Assembly: GCF_003544895.1 (NCBI RefSeq)
Contig: NZ_CP032125.1
Location: forward strand, 2,122,001-2,186,000
Source of the DNA: Profundibacter amoris
GTDB lineage: Bacteria; Pseudomonadota; Alphaproteobacteria; Rhodobacterales; Rhodobacteraceae
DNA length: 64,000 bases
Reading direction: 5' to 3'
The notes under the pieces are model-generated. The model was not told the origin of the DNA. It searched no databases and worked only from the letters and a program-made list of their open reading frames with translations. The stretch's first letter is position 1. Every line of letters begins with the position of its first letter. Below, piece by piece: positions 42,252 through 51,033 of the stretch. A program made the translations under genes and the position numbers.

Positions 42252-43301
42252 ATGATCAATACTGATACACTTGAAATCACACCCGAGATTCTCTCGCTCA
42301 TTGCCGGGATCGACGAATTCAAGGGTGCATGGCGCGCCTTGGGGACGCTGGCACCGGAACGTTTATCGGCCTTGCGGCGGGTGGCAACGATTGAAAGCAT
42401 CGGGTCATCCACCAGAATTGAGGGCAGTCGTCTGTCGGACCGGGATGTGCAACGCCTTTTGGCCAATCTGGAAATACGCCTCTTTGAAACCCGCGACGAA
42501 CAAGAGGTGGCCGGTTATGCCGAAGTGATGGAGACGGTGTTCGAATCCTGGCGAGATATTGCGGTGACAGAAAACCATATCAAACAGCTTCACCGGGATT
42601 TATTGCGCCACAGTTCGAAAGACGAACGGCATCGGGGCGCCTATAAAACCTCGATGAACAGCGTCGCGGCTTTTGACGAGACCGGCGCGCAGATCGGGAT
42701 TGTATTTGAAACCGCCTCACCATTCGACACACCGCGCCTGATGGAAGAACTGCTGGACTGGTTTAACCGCACGACTGAGGAAAAATCACTGCATCCGCTG
42801 CTGGCTATAGGGATTTTCATTGTCGTATTTTCGGAAATACACCCTTTTCAGGATGGTAATGGCCGGTTGAGCCGGGTGCTGACGACACTGCTGCTGCTTC
42901 GCTCCGGCTATGCCTATGTTTTGTTCAGTTCACTGGAAAGCGTAATTGAGCAAAGCAAAGAGGGTTATTATCTGGCCTTGCGCCAGACGCAGGGCACGAT
43001 CCGGACGGACCAGCCGGAGTGGGAGCCATGGCTGTTGTTCTTTCTGAAGGCGCTGCGACAACAAATGGTCCGGCTGCGGACGCGGGTGGAGCGTGAAAAG
43101 CTGATGATGGGAGAAATGTCAGAGTTGGCGGCACGGATTATTGAGCTGGTGCAAGAGCACGGGCGTTTAAGTATAGGCGATGCGGTCAAACTGACAGGGG
43201 CTAATCGCAATACCTTGAAACAACATTTCCGTGCGCTTGTAAGTGAGGGTCATTTGAAGCTGCATGGCCAGGGGCGCGGGGCATGGTATTCTCGCGCATA
43301 A
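42252..43301 (+). CDS. Fic-family protein with C-terminal winged helix
   Basis: 349 residues. The inhibitory motif SSTRIEG near residue 53 matches the class II (S/T)xxxE(G/N) helix. The active loop is EIHPFQDGNGRLSRVL at about 197-212. A C-terminal winged helix follows (GRLSIGDAVKLTGANRNTLKQHF). It should transfer AMP to protein hydroxyls and may regulate its own transcription. Direct repeats GGGTGTA lie 20-35 bp upstream of the start. Stand-alone; immunity/toxin genes flank it. Confidence 0.92.
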   Translation: MINTDTLEITPEILSLIAGIDEFKGAWRALGTLAPERLSALRRVATIESIGSSTRIEGSRLSDRDVQRLLANLEIRLFETRDEQEVAGYAEVMETVFESWRDIAVTENHIKQLHRDLLRHSSKDERHRGAYKTSMNSVAAFDETGAQIGIVFETASPFDTPRLMEELLDWFNRTTEEKSLHPLLAIGIFIVVFSEIHPFQDGNGRLSRVLTTLLLLRSGYAYVLFSSLESVIEQSKEGYYLALRQTQGTIRTDQPEWEPWLLFFLKALRQQMVRLRTRVEREKLMMGEMSELAARIIELVQEHGRLSIGDAVKLTGANRNTLKQHFRALVSEGHLKLHGQGRGAWYSRA

Positions 43302-43307
43302 GTGATG

Positions 43308-43811
43308 TTATGTTAATAAAGTGGGATTTACCTCTTCATACATCTCGTAGAAGGATAAGTCCCCTTCATTTAACTGTTTGTACATGGCTTTCTTTTTTTC
43401 ATTTAGTTCTAAGTTTCCTTTCGTTGTAAAATCAGAGTTATGGTTACGGTTTTTCCTGTAATGCTCCATAAATGTTTCTGGCATCATCATACGATATGTC
43501 TTAACGAAGTACGCATGGCGATAATACCAAAAATACATCCCGTCAGAATATGCATATGCCGGTATCTTTTCGGGTTTCCCAGGTTCTAACAAAGCAAAAT
43601 CATCCCACATTGGTATTAAAGACAAAAATTTATCCTGTACCATGTAAGAGAATAGTTCCTCAGCTTCCTTCTCTGATAAAAGGCCGAAATAATCAGACGC
43701 TTTGGGCAACATCTCATATGTGACCCCGGTCGGCAATCTATCAAATATGTAGGGTGCAGATAATTTAGCTCTATTATCCCACTCTTCCTTATACCTCAAA
43801 AAGGTCTTCAT
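43308..43811 (-). CDS. candidate immunity protein beside a truncated polymorphic toxin
   Basis: 167 residues; the ATG at 43811 has AGAGGA about 8 nt upstream. It lies 15 bp behind the toxin-like gene and on the same strand. Rich in aromatic residues (YFWYYRHAYFVKTYRMMMPE). No family recognised. Position is the only evidence for an immunity role. AT-rich. Confidence 0.55.
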   Translation of the reverse strand: MKTFLRYKEEWDNRAKLSAPYIFDRLPTGVTYEMLPKASDYFGLLSEKEAEELFSYMVQDKFLSLIPMWDDFALLEPGKPEKIPAYAYSDGMYFWYYRHAYFVKTYRMMMPETFMEHYRKNRNHNSDFTTKGNLELNEKKKAMYKQLNEGDLSFYEMYEEVNPTLLT

Positions 43812-43826
43812 AATATATCCTCTTGT

Positions 43827-44536
43827 TCAATTGGGATGAAACGTATGCCAGTCTACTGTGTAACCAGATAAATCGAACATATGCGCTTCCCCAAATGCAT
43901 CATGCGTTGCTAAAACCCAACCATTTATGCCTTGATCCCATGCAACAGGAACACTAGGGGCATATACGGGTCTGCCTAATTGATTTGCAAGTTCCTGAGC
44001 TGTGCCATTGCTGCCACTCCAACAAGACGCCAAGCATACCATTGTGTTTTCGAGTTCATCATAGCTTGGGTTAGCACGAATCGCATCTGCAATTTGGGCC
44101 ACGTTTGTGGGTAATTCATCGACGTAAAATACGCCACCAATTTCATCATAAGTCTTTGATCCGTGAACAATTACTGTATGACCAAACTCGCCGCCATCGC
44201 TTTGCAAAAAAGTGTTTATAGTACGAGAATCCGAACCAATAGCCGTTTTGCCGTCACCAAAATGGACCAAAGCCCCAGTCTCAATATTTGAGTTCCCAGA
44301 AAGCCAATCACTTGGGGTTGTTGACTTAATATTCCCAGATTTTATTAAAGCTGCGACAGATGCCATTTCTAAGCCACCTGAAAGCAAGTCATATGTAAGT
44401 TCCGCGTAGGCTTCAGGCATGCCAAGATCAATCAAAGCTTGGGTGCCAAGACGGGTTACAGGCACACCGTCCCACAACATCCTACCTCCGGCGACGGTCG
44501 CATCAATGCCATTTACCAGCGGCAGTACCATTAGCT
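43827..44536 (-). pseudogene. polymorphic-toxin C-terminus with His/Cys motif, cut by the Tn3 transposon
   Basis: About 236 residues of native sequence; the start is lost at the transposon end. An apparent start at 44582 (GTG) is supplied by the transposon repeat. The C-terminal half shows HTVIVHGSKTYDEI and NTMVCLASCWSGSNGTAQEL with LANQLGRPVYAPS, a His/Cys arrangement seen in several secreted toxin domains, including cysteine-protease-like ones. A candidate immunity gene follows. The exact toxin class is not certain. Confidence 0.6.
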
Positions 44537-44581
44537 GGGGTAATCGGCCCGAACGTGTGATTCCGGTCAACTTGAAGAACA
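44537..44581. repeat. left terminal inverted repeat of the Tn3-family transposon
   Basis: 45 bp beginning GGGGTAATCGGCCCGAACG. It matches the right repeat with about three mismatches. Read outward on the minus strand it encodes a GTG start and FFKLTGITRSGRLP. Confidence 0.9.
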
Positions 44582-44604
44582 CAAGCGGAACATTGGCAAA
44601 TACG

Positions 44605-45147
44605 TTATTTTATTGCCCTATATAATGTAGAGCGATTTACATTTAGGGATGCGGCAACGGCAGTTGGCCTTTCGCCGCCATCGATCAGCTTTTTTGCGTG
44701 TTTGATCTGGGCAGAAGTGAGTGCAGGAGGGCGGCCGATGCGAACGCCGCGTTTTCGCGCGGCTTTTAAACCGGCTTGGGTGCGTTCAACAATGAGCGAT
44801 CTTTCAAATTCGGCAAGTGCGCCCATCAGATGGAATGTCAGACGCCCTTGGGCAATTGTTGTATCGATGCCTTCGGTCAGGCTTTGAAAATGCGCACCTT
44901 TCTCTTCGAGGTCGCGGACGACTTCAATCAAATGCGGTAACGACCTTCCTAAGCGATCCAATCGCCAAACCGTAAGGATGTCACCGTCGGTAAGGGAAGC
45001 CAGCAACTTATCCAGCTTCGGCCGCTTGGCAGAAGCGCCCGATATTTGCTCGATGACAACTTTTTTGCATCCCGCAGATTTCAAGGCATCCTTTTGCAGG
45101 TTGGCATTTTGATCGACGGTTGAGACGCGGGCATATCCATATTTCAT
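44605..45147 (-). CDS. tnpR: Tn3-type resolvase (serine recombinase)
   Basis: 180 residues from the ATG at 45147 (MKYGYARVSTVDQN; the catalytic Ser follows RV). The core has DILTVWRLDRLGRSLPHLIE and the C-terminal helix-turn-helix is ERPTAVAASLNVNRSTLYRAI. It resolves transposition cointegrates at a res site, probably in the gap before 45226. Located next to the left end. Confidence 0.93.
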   Translation of the reverse strand: MKYGYARVSTVDQNANLQKDALKSAGCKKVVIEQISGASAKRPKLDKLLASLTDGDILTVWRLDRLGRSLPHLIEVVRDLEEKGAHFQSLTEGIDTTIAQGRLTFHLMGALAEFERSLIVERTQAGLKAARKRGVRIGRPPALTSAQIKHAKKLIDGGERPTAVAASLNVNRSTLYRAIK

Positions 45148-45225
45148 GCAAGTCTTTTGCAACAAAGTTTTGCGACACCCTTAGTTGGTATTTCAAAACC
45201 AAAACAGAGTGAAATTTCATGCGAG

Positions 45226-45873
45226 TTAAGATTTACCTGCGATCTCAATTGCTCGTTTGGCGGCCAGCAGGGGCGAGGAGACCACCGGAGGACCCGCATT
45301 TTCCAACAAACCTTCAGCGACACGCATCGAGGCTTGGGCCAGAACAACGCAGTCGGTGTGTTTTCTCTGTAGTAATGCAGCCTTTATTGTTTCGGCGATT
45401 TCAGTCGCAAACATAGCCATTTCCCCGCGCTCAAAATATGGCCATGCCGACTTACACAGAATAATTTCAGGTCGTATCACTTTGCCCATTTGCAAGGCGC
45501 ACTCGTTGAGCAGCGCTAAAGTTGCGTCTCTTGTACTTTCAAGGCAGATCGCGACGAGGATATTTTCACCACTCCGGCATGCCTCCTCCATAACTGGGCG
45601 GTCAATTCGGAAAATATGCCTGTATGTTTTTGACAACTCGTCGGCTATCGGACCAAGGGTAGAACATGTGCAAACGACTGCTTCTGCTGCTGAAAGCTCG
45701 GTTAAAGCTGCAATTGTCTCAGAGCGCACATCTTCCAAACCATTTCGTTGCGCGCGCTCAAGTAAGCTAGAATCCACTTTATGAATAAGCTCAACCTTGC
45801 TGTTCAGGTTTTGAAAAATCCCGTCAAAGGTCTTAACGTGAACTTCAGCGGTGTGTAAAAATGCAATGCGCAT
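45226..45873 (-). CDS. Asp/Glu racemase-family protein with one catalytic Cys
   Basis: 215 residues from the ATG at 45873; AGGA 5 nt upstream. The first active-site motif VCTCSTLGPIADEL (Cys) is present. The second Cys, normally in an LACTGM-type motif, is replaced: CVVLAQASMRVAE. So two-base racemisation is unlikely; a lyase, decarboxylase or isomerase role is possible. Third gene of the transposon cargo. Confidence 0.8.
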   Translation of the reverse strand: MRIAFLHTAEVHVKTFDGIFQNLNSKVELIHKVDSSLLERAQRNGLEDVRSETIAALTELSAAEAVVCTCSTLGPIADELSKTYRHIFRIDRPVMEEACRSGENILVAICLESTRDATLALLNECALQMGKVIRPEIILCKSAWPYFERGEMAMFATEIAETIKAALLQRKHTDCVVLAQASMRVAEGLLENAGPPVVSSPLLAAKRAIEIAGKS

Positions 45874-45922
45874 ATTAATCCTATAGAACAGCAATTTGGC
45901 AGATTTTTAATCTGCAAAACAA

Positions 45923-46252
45923 TTAAGCAACAAAAGGTAGAAACGGAACCCGCTCGCGAAAATCGGCTTTGGAAACCAATTCATCCACAACATTCAATAA
46001 ATGCTCTGACGCATTGTGTGTGTCCCAAGCCGCCTCATTTTCATAAAGTTCATACACTAGGAATTCAGCTGGATTGTTTGGCGAGCGATATGGCATGAAA
46101 AATTTCATTCCCGTCTCAGCCATGGACGGCTTGACCAGGCTTTCCAAGATGCTGGCAACCGCATCTGCTTCACCGTCTTTGGCAATAATCCTGACCATTA
46201 CCACAAATCCGGTATTCAGGTTTATCGCAGCAGGGTTGGTATAATTCTTCAT
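45923..46252 (-). CDS. ABM-domain monooxygenase (putative quinol monooxygenase)
   Basis: 109 residues. The short ferredoxin-like fold pattern VVMVRIIAKDGEADAVASILESL, then PAEFLVYELYENEAAWDTHNAS, with His in the C-terminal helix, fits antibiotic-biosynthesis-monooxygenase proteins such as YgiN. GGAG lies 8 nt upstream of the ATG at 46252. Four bases separate it from the LysE stop, so it is coupled to the exporter gene. Confidence 0.85.
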   Translation of the reverse strand: MKNYTNPAAINLNTGFVVMVRIIAKDGEADAVASILESLVKPSMAETGMKFFMPYRSPNNPAEFLVYELYENEAAWDTHNASEHLLNVVDELVSKADFRERVPFLPFVA

Positions 46253-46256
46253 AACT

Positions 46257-46898
46257 TCAGCTCCGACTTGTTAGAAGACGCAGGCCAGCCAAAGCGAAAA
46301 ACGTGCCAAGAACACCTTGAATTATGCGGCGAGAATTACCGTAAACCTTGACCATTACTGGCGTTGAGAATGCCACTGCGTAAAGTAGATGAATAACAAT
46401 GGATAAGATAAAAGTGCCTATTACGATGGCCGCGCCTACCCATAGTGGTACATCATGGCGAAGCCCGAGTGAAATAATTGCGATCCACGCGAGGGCGGCC
46501 TTGGGGTTGGTCATCTGAATAAGATAGCCGCGTTTAAGATACCCCAATGGTGTTCGGCGTTCGCCTGCCAATTCTTTTGCTTCGATATCGTGCTTCGACG
46601 CCGCTGATTTAAAAGACTTGTATGCGAGCCAAAGAAGATAGAGTCCCCCGAATATTTTTATTGCGATAAGCGCGGATGCATAGCTTGCCATTATTGCGGA
46701 CAAGCCAAAAACGGTAAGAACAGCCCACGTAAAGGATCCTGTGGCGACCCCCATGGCCAGTGCTATGCCTGAAGAGCGGCCCACACTCATTGAAGTTCCA
46801 ATAACTGCCAAAACATTAGGCCCCGGGCTGGCGATTGCGAGAAGAAAAGCTGAATATGCGAGCAAAATGCCCGGCAGATAAATTGTGATATCTTGCAT
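46257..46898 (-). CDS. LysE/RhtB-family exporter
   Basis: 213 residues, six hydrophobic segments. The family motif FLLAIASPGPNVLAVIGTSMSVGRSSGIALAMGVATG is at about residues 18-52. Members export basic or neutral amino acids such as lysine, threonine or homoserine. First gene of the cargo operon lysE-ABM-racemase, between the transposase and resolvase genes. Confidence 0.9.
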   Translation of the reverse strand: MQDITIYLPGILLAYSAFLLAIASPGPNVLAVIGTSMSVGRSSGIALAMGVATGSFTWAVLTVFGLSAIMASYASALIAIKIFGGLYLLWLAYKSFKSAASKHDIEAKELAGERRTPLGYLKRGYLIQMTNPKAALAWIAIISLGLRHDVPLWVGAAIVIGTFILSIVIHLLYAVAFSTPVMVKVYGNSRRIIQGVLGTFFALAGLRLLTSRS

Positions 46899-46952
46899 GA
46901 AATGTCCTTACGCCTAAAATTATATGTTCACATAATGTTCTGAAGCCATTAA

Positions 46953-49858
46953 TTATGCAACCCTATTCTGAAAATCCATCCTGCTATCCAAATCCAGCTC
47001 AAACCGCCCGTATGGATTTACATGGCTGTAGATCAACGGATTAAGGCCGCGATAGTCTTCAGGTGCCAAACGGCTGGCCCATTTCGGCTCCGCCAACACC
47101 GATTGCATCATCTGCGTGTTTACATAAACCAATGATGCCTGAAGCAAATGCAGTGCATGCACGGATATTTCCTGATCTTCCCGACGGTTTGTCGCAATTT
47201 CACCGACCTTGCCAAAAAACACAAACCCGTTGGCACGGTTCCAGTTTTCAACCACATTCAGCCCTTCATGAATTTCCCTGCGAAACTTTTCCTGCCGTAA
47301 ATACTTGCACAGAAAAATGGTTTTGATTGCGCGGCCTAGTTCACTGAGAGCTTTGTAGGTGGGGTGCATCACATCTGACCGCGTAAACCGCCGTAGAATT
47401 GCTTCGGGATCAGCGGTGCCACTTTGCATAGCGGCTGCATATTTCACCATCTCATCATATTGTTGTTCGATCTCGCCCCAATTGATGACACTGGACAGGA
47501 TGGGCAGCAAGTTTGATAACTTCGAGCGCATATTGGCACTTGGTATGGCCAGTTTTTGGCGGGCAATAGCTTTCAGCCTTGGGGCAAGCTCAAATCCCAA
47601 CAAGTGGCAGAACGCAAACCCGACAACACTTTGCCCGTGGCTATCAACATATTGGCGTTGAATTTCCATATCCGTGCAATGGCGCAAAACGCCCTCGATC
47701 ATCGAGGCAACCTCCGACGAGGAACAGCGTTTAAGTTGAGCATAGATGCATGTAGAACGCTTTTCCACATGCCAATAAATCATCACGCCTCGCCCGCCAT
47801 ATCTGGCATGCCATTCGGTCATAAGATTTCGATCCCATGCGCCAAACTTTGTAGAGTCCGAAGCACAGCCTGTGCCAACATCTCCCCAAATGGCTTTGTT
47901 GCGAATTGCCAGTGTTGCATTCGCAACCTGTGCGCAGGCATCTTTTAGGGCGGCAGGGTGAATAAAACGCCTGCGGATGTGTAGTAATTCTTCATAACTG
48001 GCATCACCCGCAGCCGCGATACGTTTTATGCCTGCATTTGTCCCGAGACCATACAGGCAAAGCAAAAGACGTTTATCTATATCGGCCTTTGGTAAAGAAA
48101 CCCGCGAGGCAGAGCTTTCAAAAGCATTCAAAAATCCGGTATCAAGCGCTGCTTCCTTTAAAACATCGAGTAACCCGGTCATCGGCCAACGCTGCCCAAT
48201 TTCTGATTTTATAGCGATAAGGCCTGTTGGTTCTGGCAAGGGCTTATATGGGGTGATGGAGATGCGATTGTCGCCCCGCCAAAGAATGCGGACCTTATCA
48301 TTTGCTGGCATTTCGACATTCAGCGACCGTAGTTCCTGTTCAAGTTTTTTCCGAATGGATCGCGTGAACTCTTTGGCATCCTGCGTCAGTTTCAGCTCGG
48401 CGTAATAATCTTGGCGCTTAATCTCAAAATCCTTGGGAAGGTCATCATCAGGGTTTCGATAGCGATCCGCTCCCACAACCCATATTTCCTTAGCGCGGAT
48501 GCAGGTTCGCAATTGGCTGAGAACACAAAGCTCATAACTGATCCGGTTAATGCGCCCGTCCGCATCAATAACAGCACTGCGCCATTTTTTAGGGATGACA
48601 TCCATCGTCGGCACATCATTCTCCGGGACATAACGGGTCCCACTCCCCTGCATACGTTTAATCCAGTCCAAAGCTTCTAGTATGGGCCGCCAGACTGCAT
48701 TGTTTGAGCGGAACTCCAATACCGAAAGCAGGTTAGGCAGCATTCTGCGATAATGGCTGGCGTAGGAACCCCGCATGACAGCATAAATACGCTTTTCAAG
48801 TGTGCCTTTGGCGCGGTGCTCATTAATAATCGCGGCCAGTTTCACTTGTCCAGCTACAGGAAAAATTACATCCGACACGCGACCGTTGGGCTTAAACATT
48901 GCCGCAGTCGCAATATCGACCAACAGGCGCTCTTTTCCGTAAACCTTTTCAATATCACGCGCGATACCAGAAATGACTTTGCGCTTTGAGCGCACATTGA
49001 TTTTGTGAATGGTTTCAACCAGCAGATCGATTAAATCATCAATGATATGTGCTTCACGGTGCATTAAATAGACCGCATAAAACCCGAGCCTGCGTCTTTG
49101 ATCGTGCCTGCGCATTTCAGAGGCTTTCTCACCACCCACACGCCGCACAATCTGCTCAACCCATGTTTTGCCAAGCTCTGACAACATTTCGCTGGGAAGC
49201 TGTAGGCGTTGAATGAACGCCAGCCGCTCCGTAACATTCAAAAAGTTTTCCAATGATGCGCGACCGGCATCTGCCTTAATTGTGTGAAACCCAGATGAGC
49301 CATCCGGGTCAGATAAAGAGGCTTCCATTAACCTTAATGTTTCGTCTGAAAGACGACTTGCAATCCTATCAAGCCAACCCTCTAAAAGCGATGCCGTTCA
49401 GAACGGACAATGCGCTCAATTTCGCTTGGTGCAGGCCGGATGATTTTACGATCACGGCACCATAGGAATATCTGCTCAACCATTGCCGCCACTGATCTAC
49501 CTGTGGGGCAAAGGTCAGTCTTTACCCAGGAAACCAAAGCGGCGCGATCAGAAGCATTCAAACGCTGAAAACCAAGATATTCTAGAATATCTGCACGATG
49601 GCGGCGTTTTGATCGTCCACCAAAACTCAATTCGGTTAAGTCAGGCTGTTTATTGCCTAATTGTTCCGCCAAATATGAAACGGCTTCCGAAGGAATATCA
49701 CTCGCATCATGGGCAAAACACCCGTTTACGGCAAAGTATTTGAGTTGCACGGCCAGCACATATCGAGTGGCCTTGGGTTTTGTGCTTAGAAAGTCCAGAT
49801 CAGCAAAATTCAAACTCCAGGCGCGGGCCAATTCCTCTGTAGATAATTCTGAATGCAT
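46953..49858 (-). pseudogene. tnpA: Tn3-family transposase, two frames joined by a -1 shift
   Basis: N-terminal part (49858-49382, DUF4158-like) starts MHSELSTEELARAWSLN with GGAG 8 nt upstream and stops at TAG within TTTTAG. The next frame continues without a gap as [20 protein letters not shown] and runs to 46953. The catalytic DDE core is present: [50 protein letters not shown]. Together about 970 residues, full Tn3 TnpA length. Inactive unless a -1 shift at TTTT occurs. Confidence 0.9.
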
Positions 49859-49934
49859 TGAACGACTCCTTCTAAAAGAAGGAATAGGCAACAACCCTAT
49901 GCCATAAGTGTCAATCTCAACTTTGTTCCCTACA

Positions 49935-49979
49935 TGTTCCTCAAGTTGGCCGAAATCACACGTTCGGGCCGATTACCCC
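49935..49979. repeat. right terminal inverted repeat of the Tn3-family transposon
   Basis: Its reverse complement begins GGGGTAATCGGCCCGAACG and matches the left repeat over about 45 bp. On the plus strand it encodes an ATG (49934) followed by FLKLAEITRSGRLP, reading out into the flank. Confidence 0.9.
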
Positions 49980-50470
49980 TGTTTGAGCGCGTCGACGATT
50001 CCTCGGGCCGCGTTCAGGACGTCTATTATCAGGCGATCGAGGCGACCGGTACTCTGGTGCAAACCTTGCCCAAGGCAGAGGCCAATCTGCTGCCCGACAA
50101 AATTATGGCCGCACTGGGCGAAAGCACGCATGGCTATCTGTCTGATCTGACCACGACCGTGGCCCCACATCTACCGCAAGACACCCTGATCCGCTGGGAT
50201 GCCGATCTGAAAGAGGCCATCACCGAACGCCAAGCCAAGGAAGCGGCGCGCCATTCGGATGGCTGGTTCTACTCCATAACCTCGCAATGGGCCGAAATGC
50301 GCCAGACCATCGCGTCAGCGTCTGGAGATATCGACCTGCTTATTAAGCTGGAGGCGAAAAAGCCCCCGCATATGCAAGCGACGCTCGGGATCGCCGCGCA
50401 GCTTCTGGAGGTCGGACGCAGCACCGAGGCGCTACTGGGTGCGCAAACTGGGCCGCAACACGTTTGGTAA
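49980..50470 (+). pseudogene. DUF6880-like gene fragment cut by the transposon
   Basis: About 160 codons; the native start is lost and the apparent ATG at 49934 is inside the transposon repeat. The middle LIKLEAKKPPHMQATLGIAAQLLEVGRSTEALLG fits DUF6880-type helical proteins. The frame then breaks near 50440. So both ends are damaged. Confidence 0.6.
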
Positions 50471-51033
50471 GGCCGATGCTGGCCGCGCGTACCATTTGCT
50501 TTTGTCGCTGCCGTGGCATGCTGCCGCGAATACGGCTCCAGTCACGATCAAAGAAGTCGCCACTCATGGCGGTGATTGCATTATTCTGGGCCATCGGCAA
50601 AACCCTCCAGAATGCGCGAGACTTCACCAGACAGGTATATCCAACCAATTGTGCGCTTTGAGTTCTGTGCGCGTGGCGTCCAACTACCTGCCGAGCAGAT
50701 CGATATCGCACCATACATGCATCAGGCGTTCCCCAATCTTCTGGCCAACGGTCACCATCAGCAGATCCTCAGGCGGAATGCCTTCTCGGAGTGCCGTAGA
50801 AATCTGACGTAAGCAGGTCCGCTTGTCTCGGATCCTGTCGTCTGGATATTTCGCCAATATCTTTTAAGCTTCTAAATCTTCGACCTCTTCCTCCGCCGCC
50901 TCGCGCTTGCGCGTAGGTGGTTTATGGATGGTTTTAGGATGGTTTGGGGTCCACCGTGAACCCCGTACCCCGTTCACCGTGGACCCCGTACCGGGTTCAG
51001 GCTGGCTAACGGTCCCCGGGTAATTTCTGCGGG
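50471..51033. other. degenerate region with traces of a helix-turn-helix gene
   Basis: 563 bases without an intact gene. On the minus strand, one frame reads EPGTGSTVNGVRGSRWTPNH and another ILAKYPDDRIRDKRTCLRQI, RIRDK...REGIPPEDLLM, which look like parts of one disrupted plasmid-type or phage-type helix-turn-helix protein. A G/C-rich imperfect repeat (GGGGTCCACGGTGAAC type) lies at 50950-51000. Confidence 0.4.

Larger units (their letters stand above)
44537..49979. mobile_element. Tn3-family transposon with metabolic cargo
   Basis: 5,443 bp bounded by inverted repeats that begin GGGGTAATCGGCCCGAACG. Contents on the minus strand: transposase tnpA (frameshifted), LysE exporter, ABM monooxygenase, Asp/Glu racemase homologue and resolvase tnpR. 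The 5-bp flanks differ (TAGCT left, TGTTT right), so no target duplication remains. No antibiotic or metal resistance gene is present. Confidence 0.9.

Noticed and set aside
50343-50812. Several overlapping frames of 65-123 codons on both strands
   Set aside because: They conflict with each other and none carries a complete domain; the region is better read as decayed.
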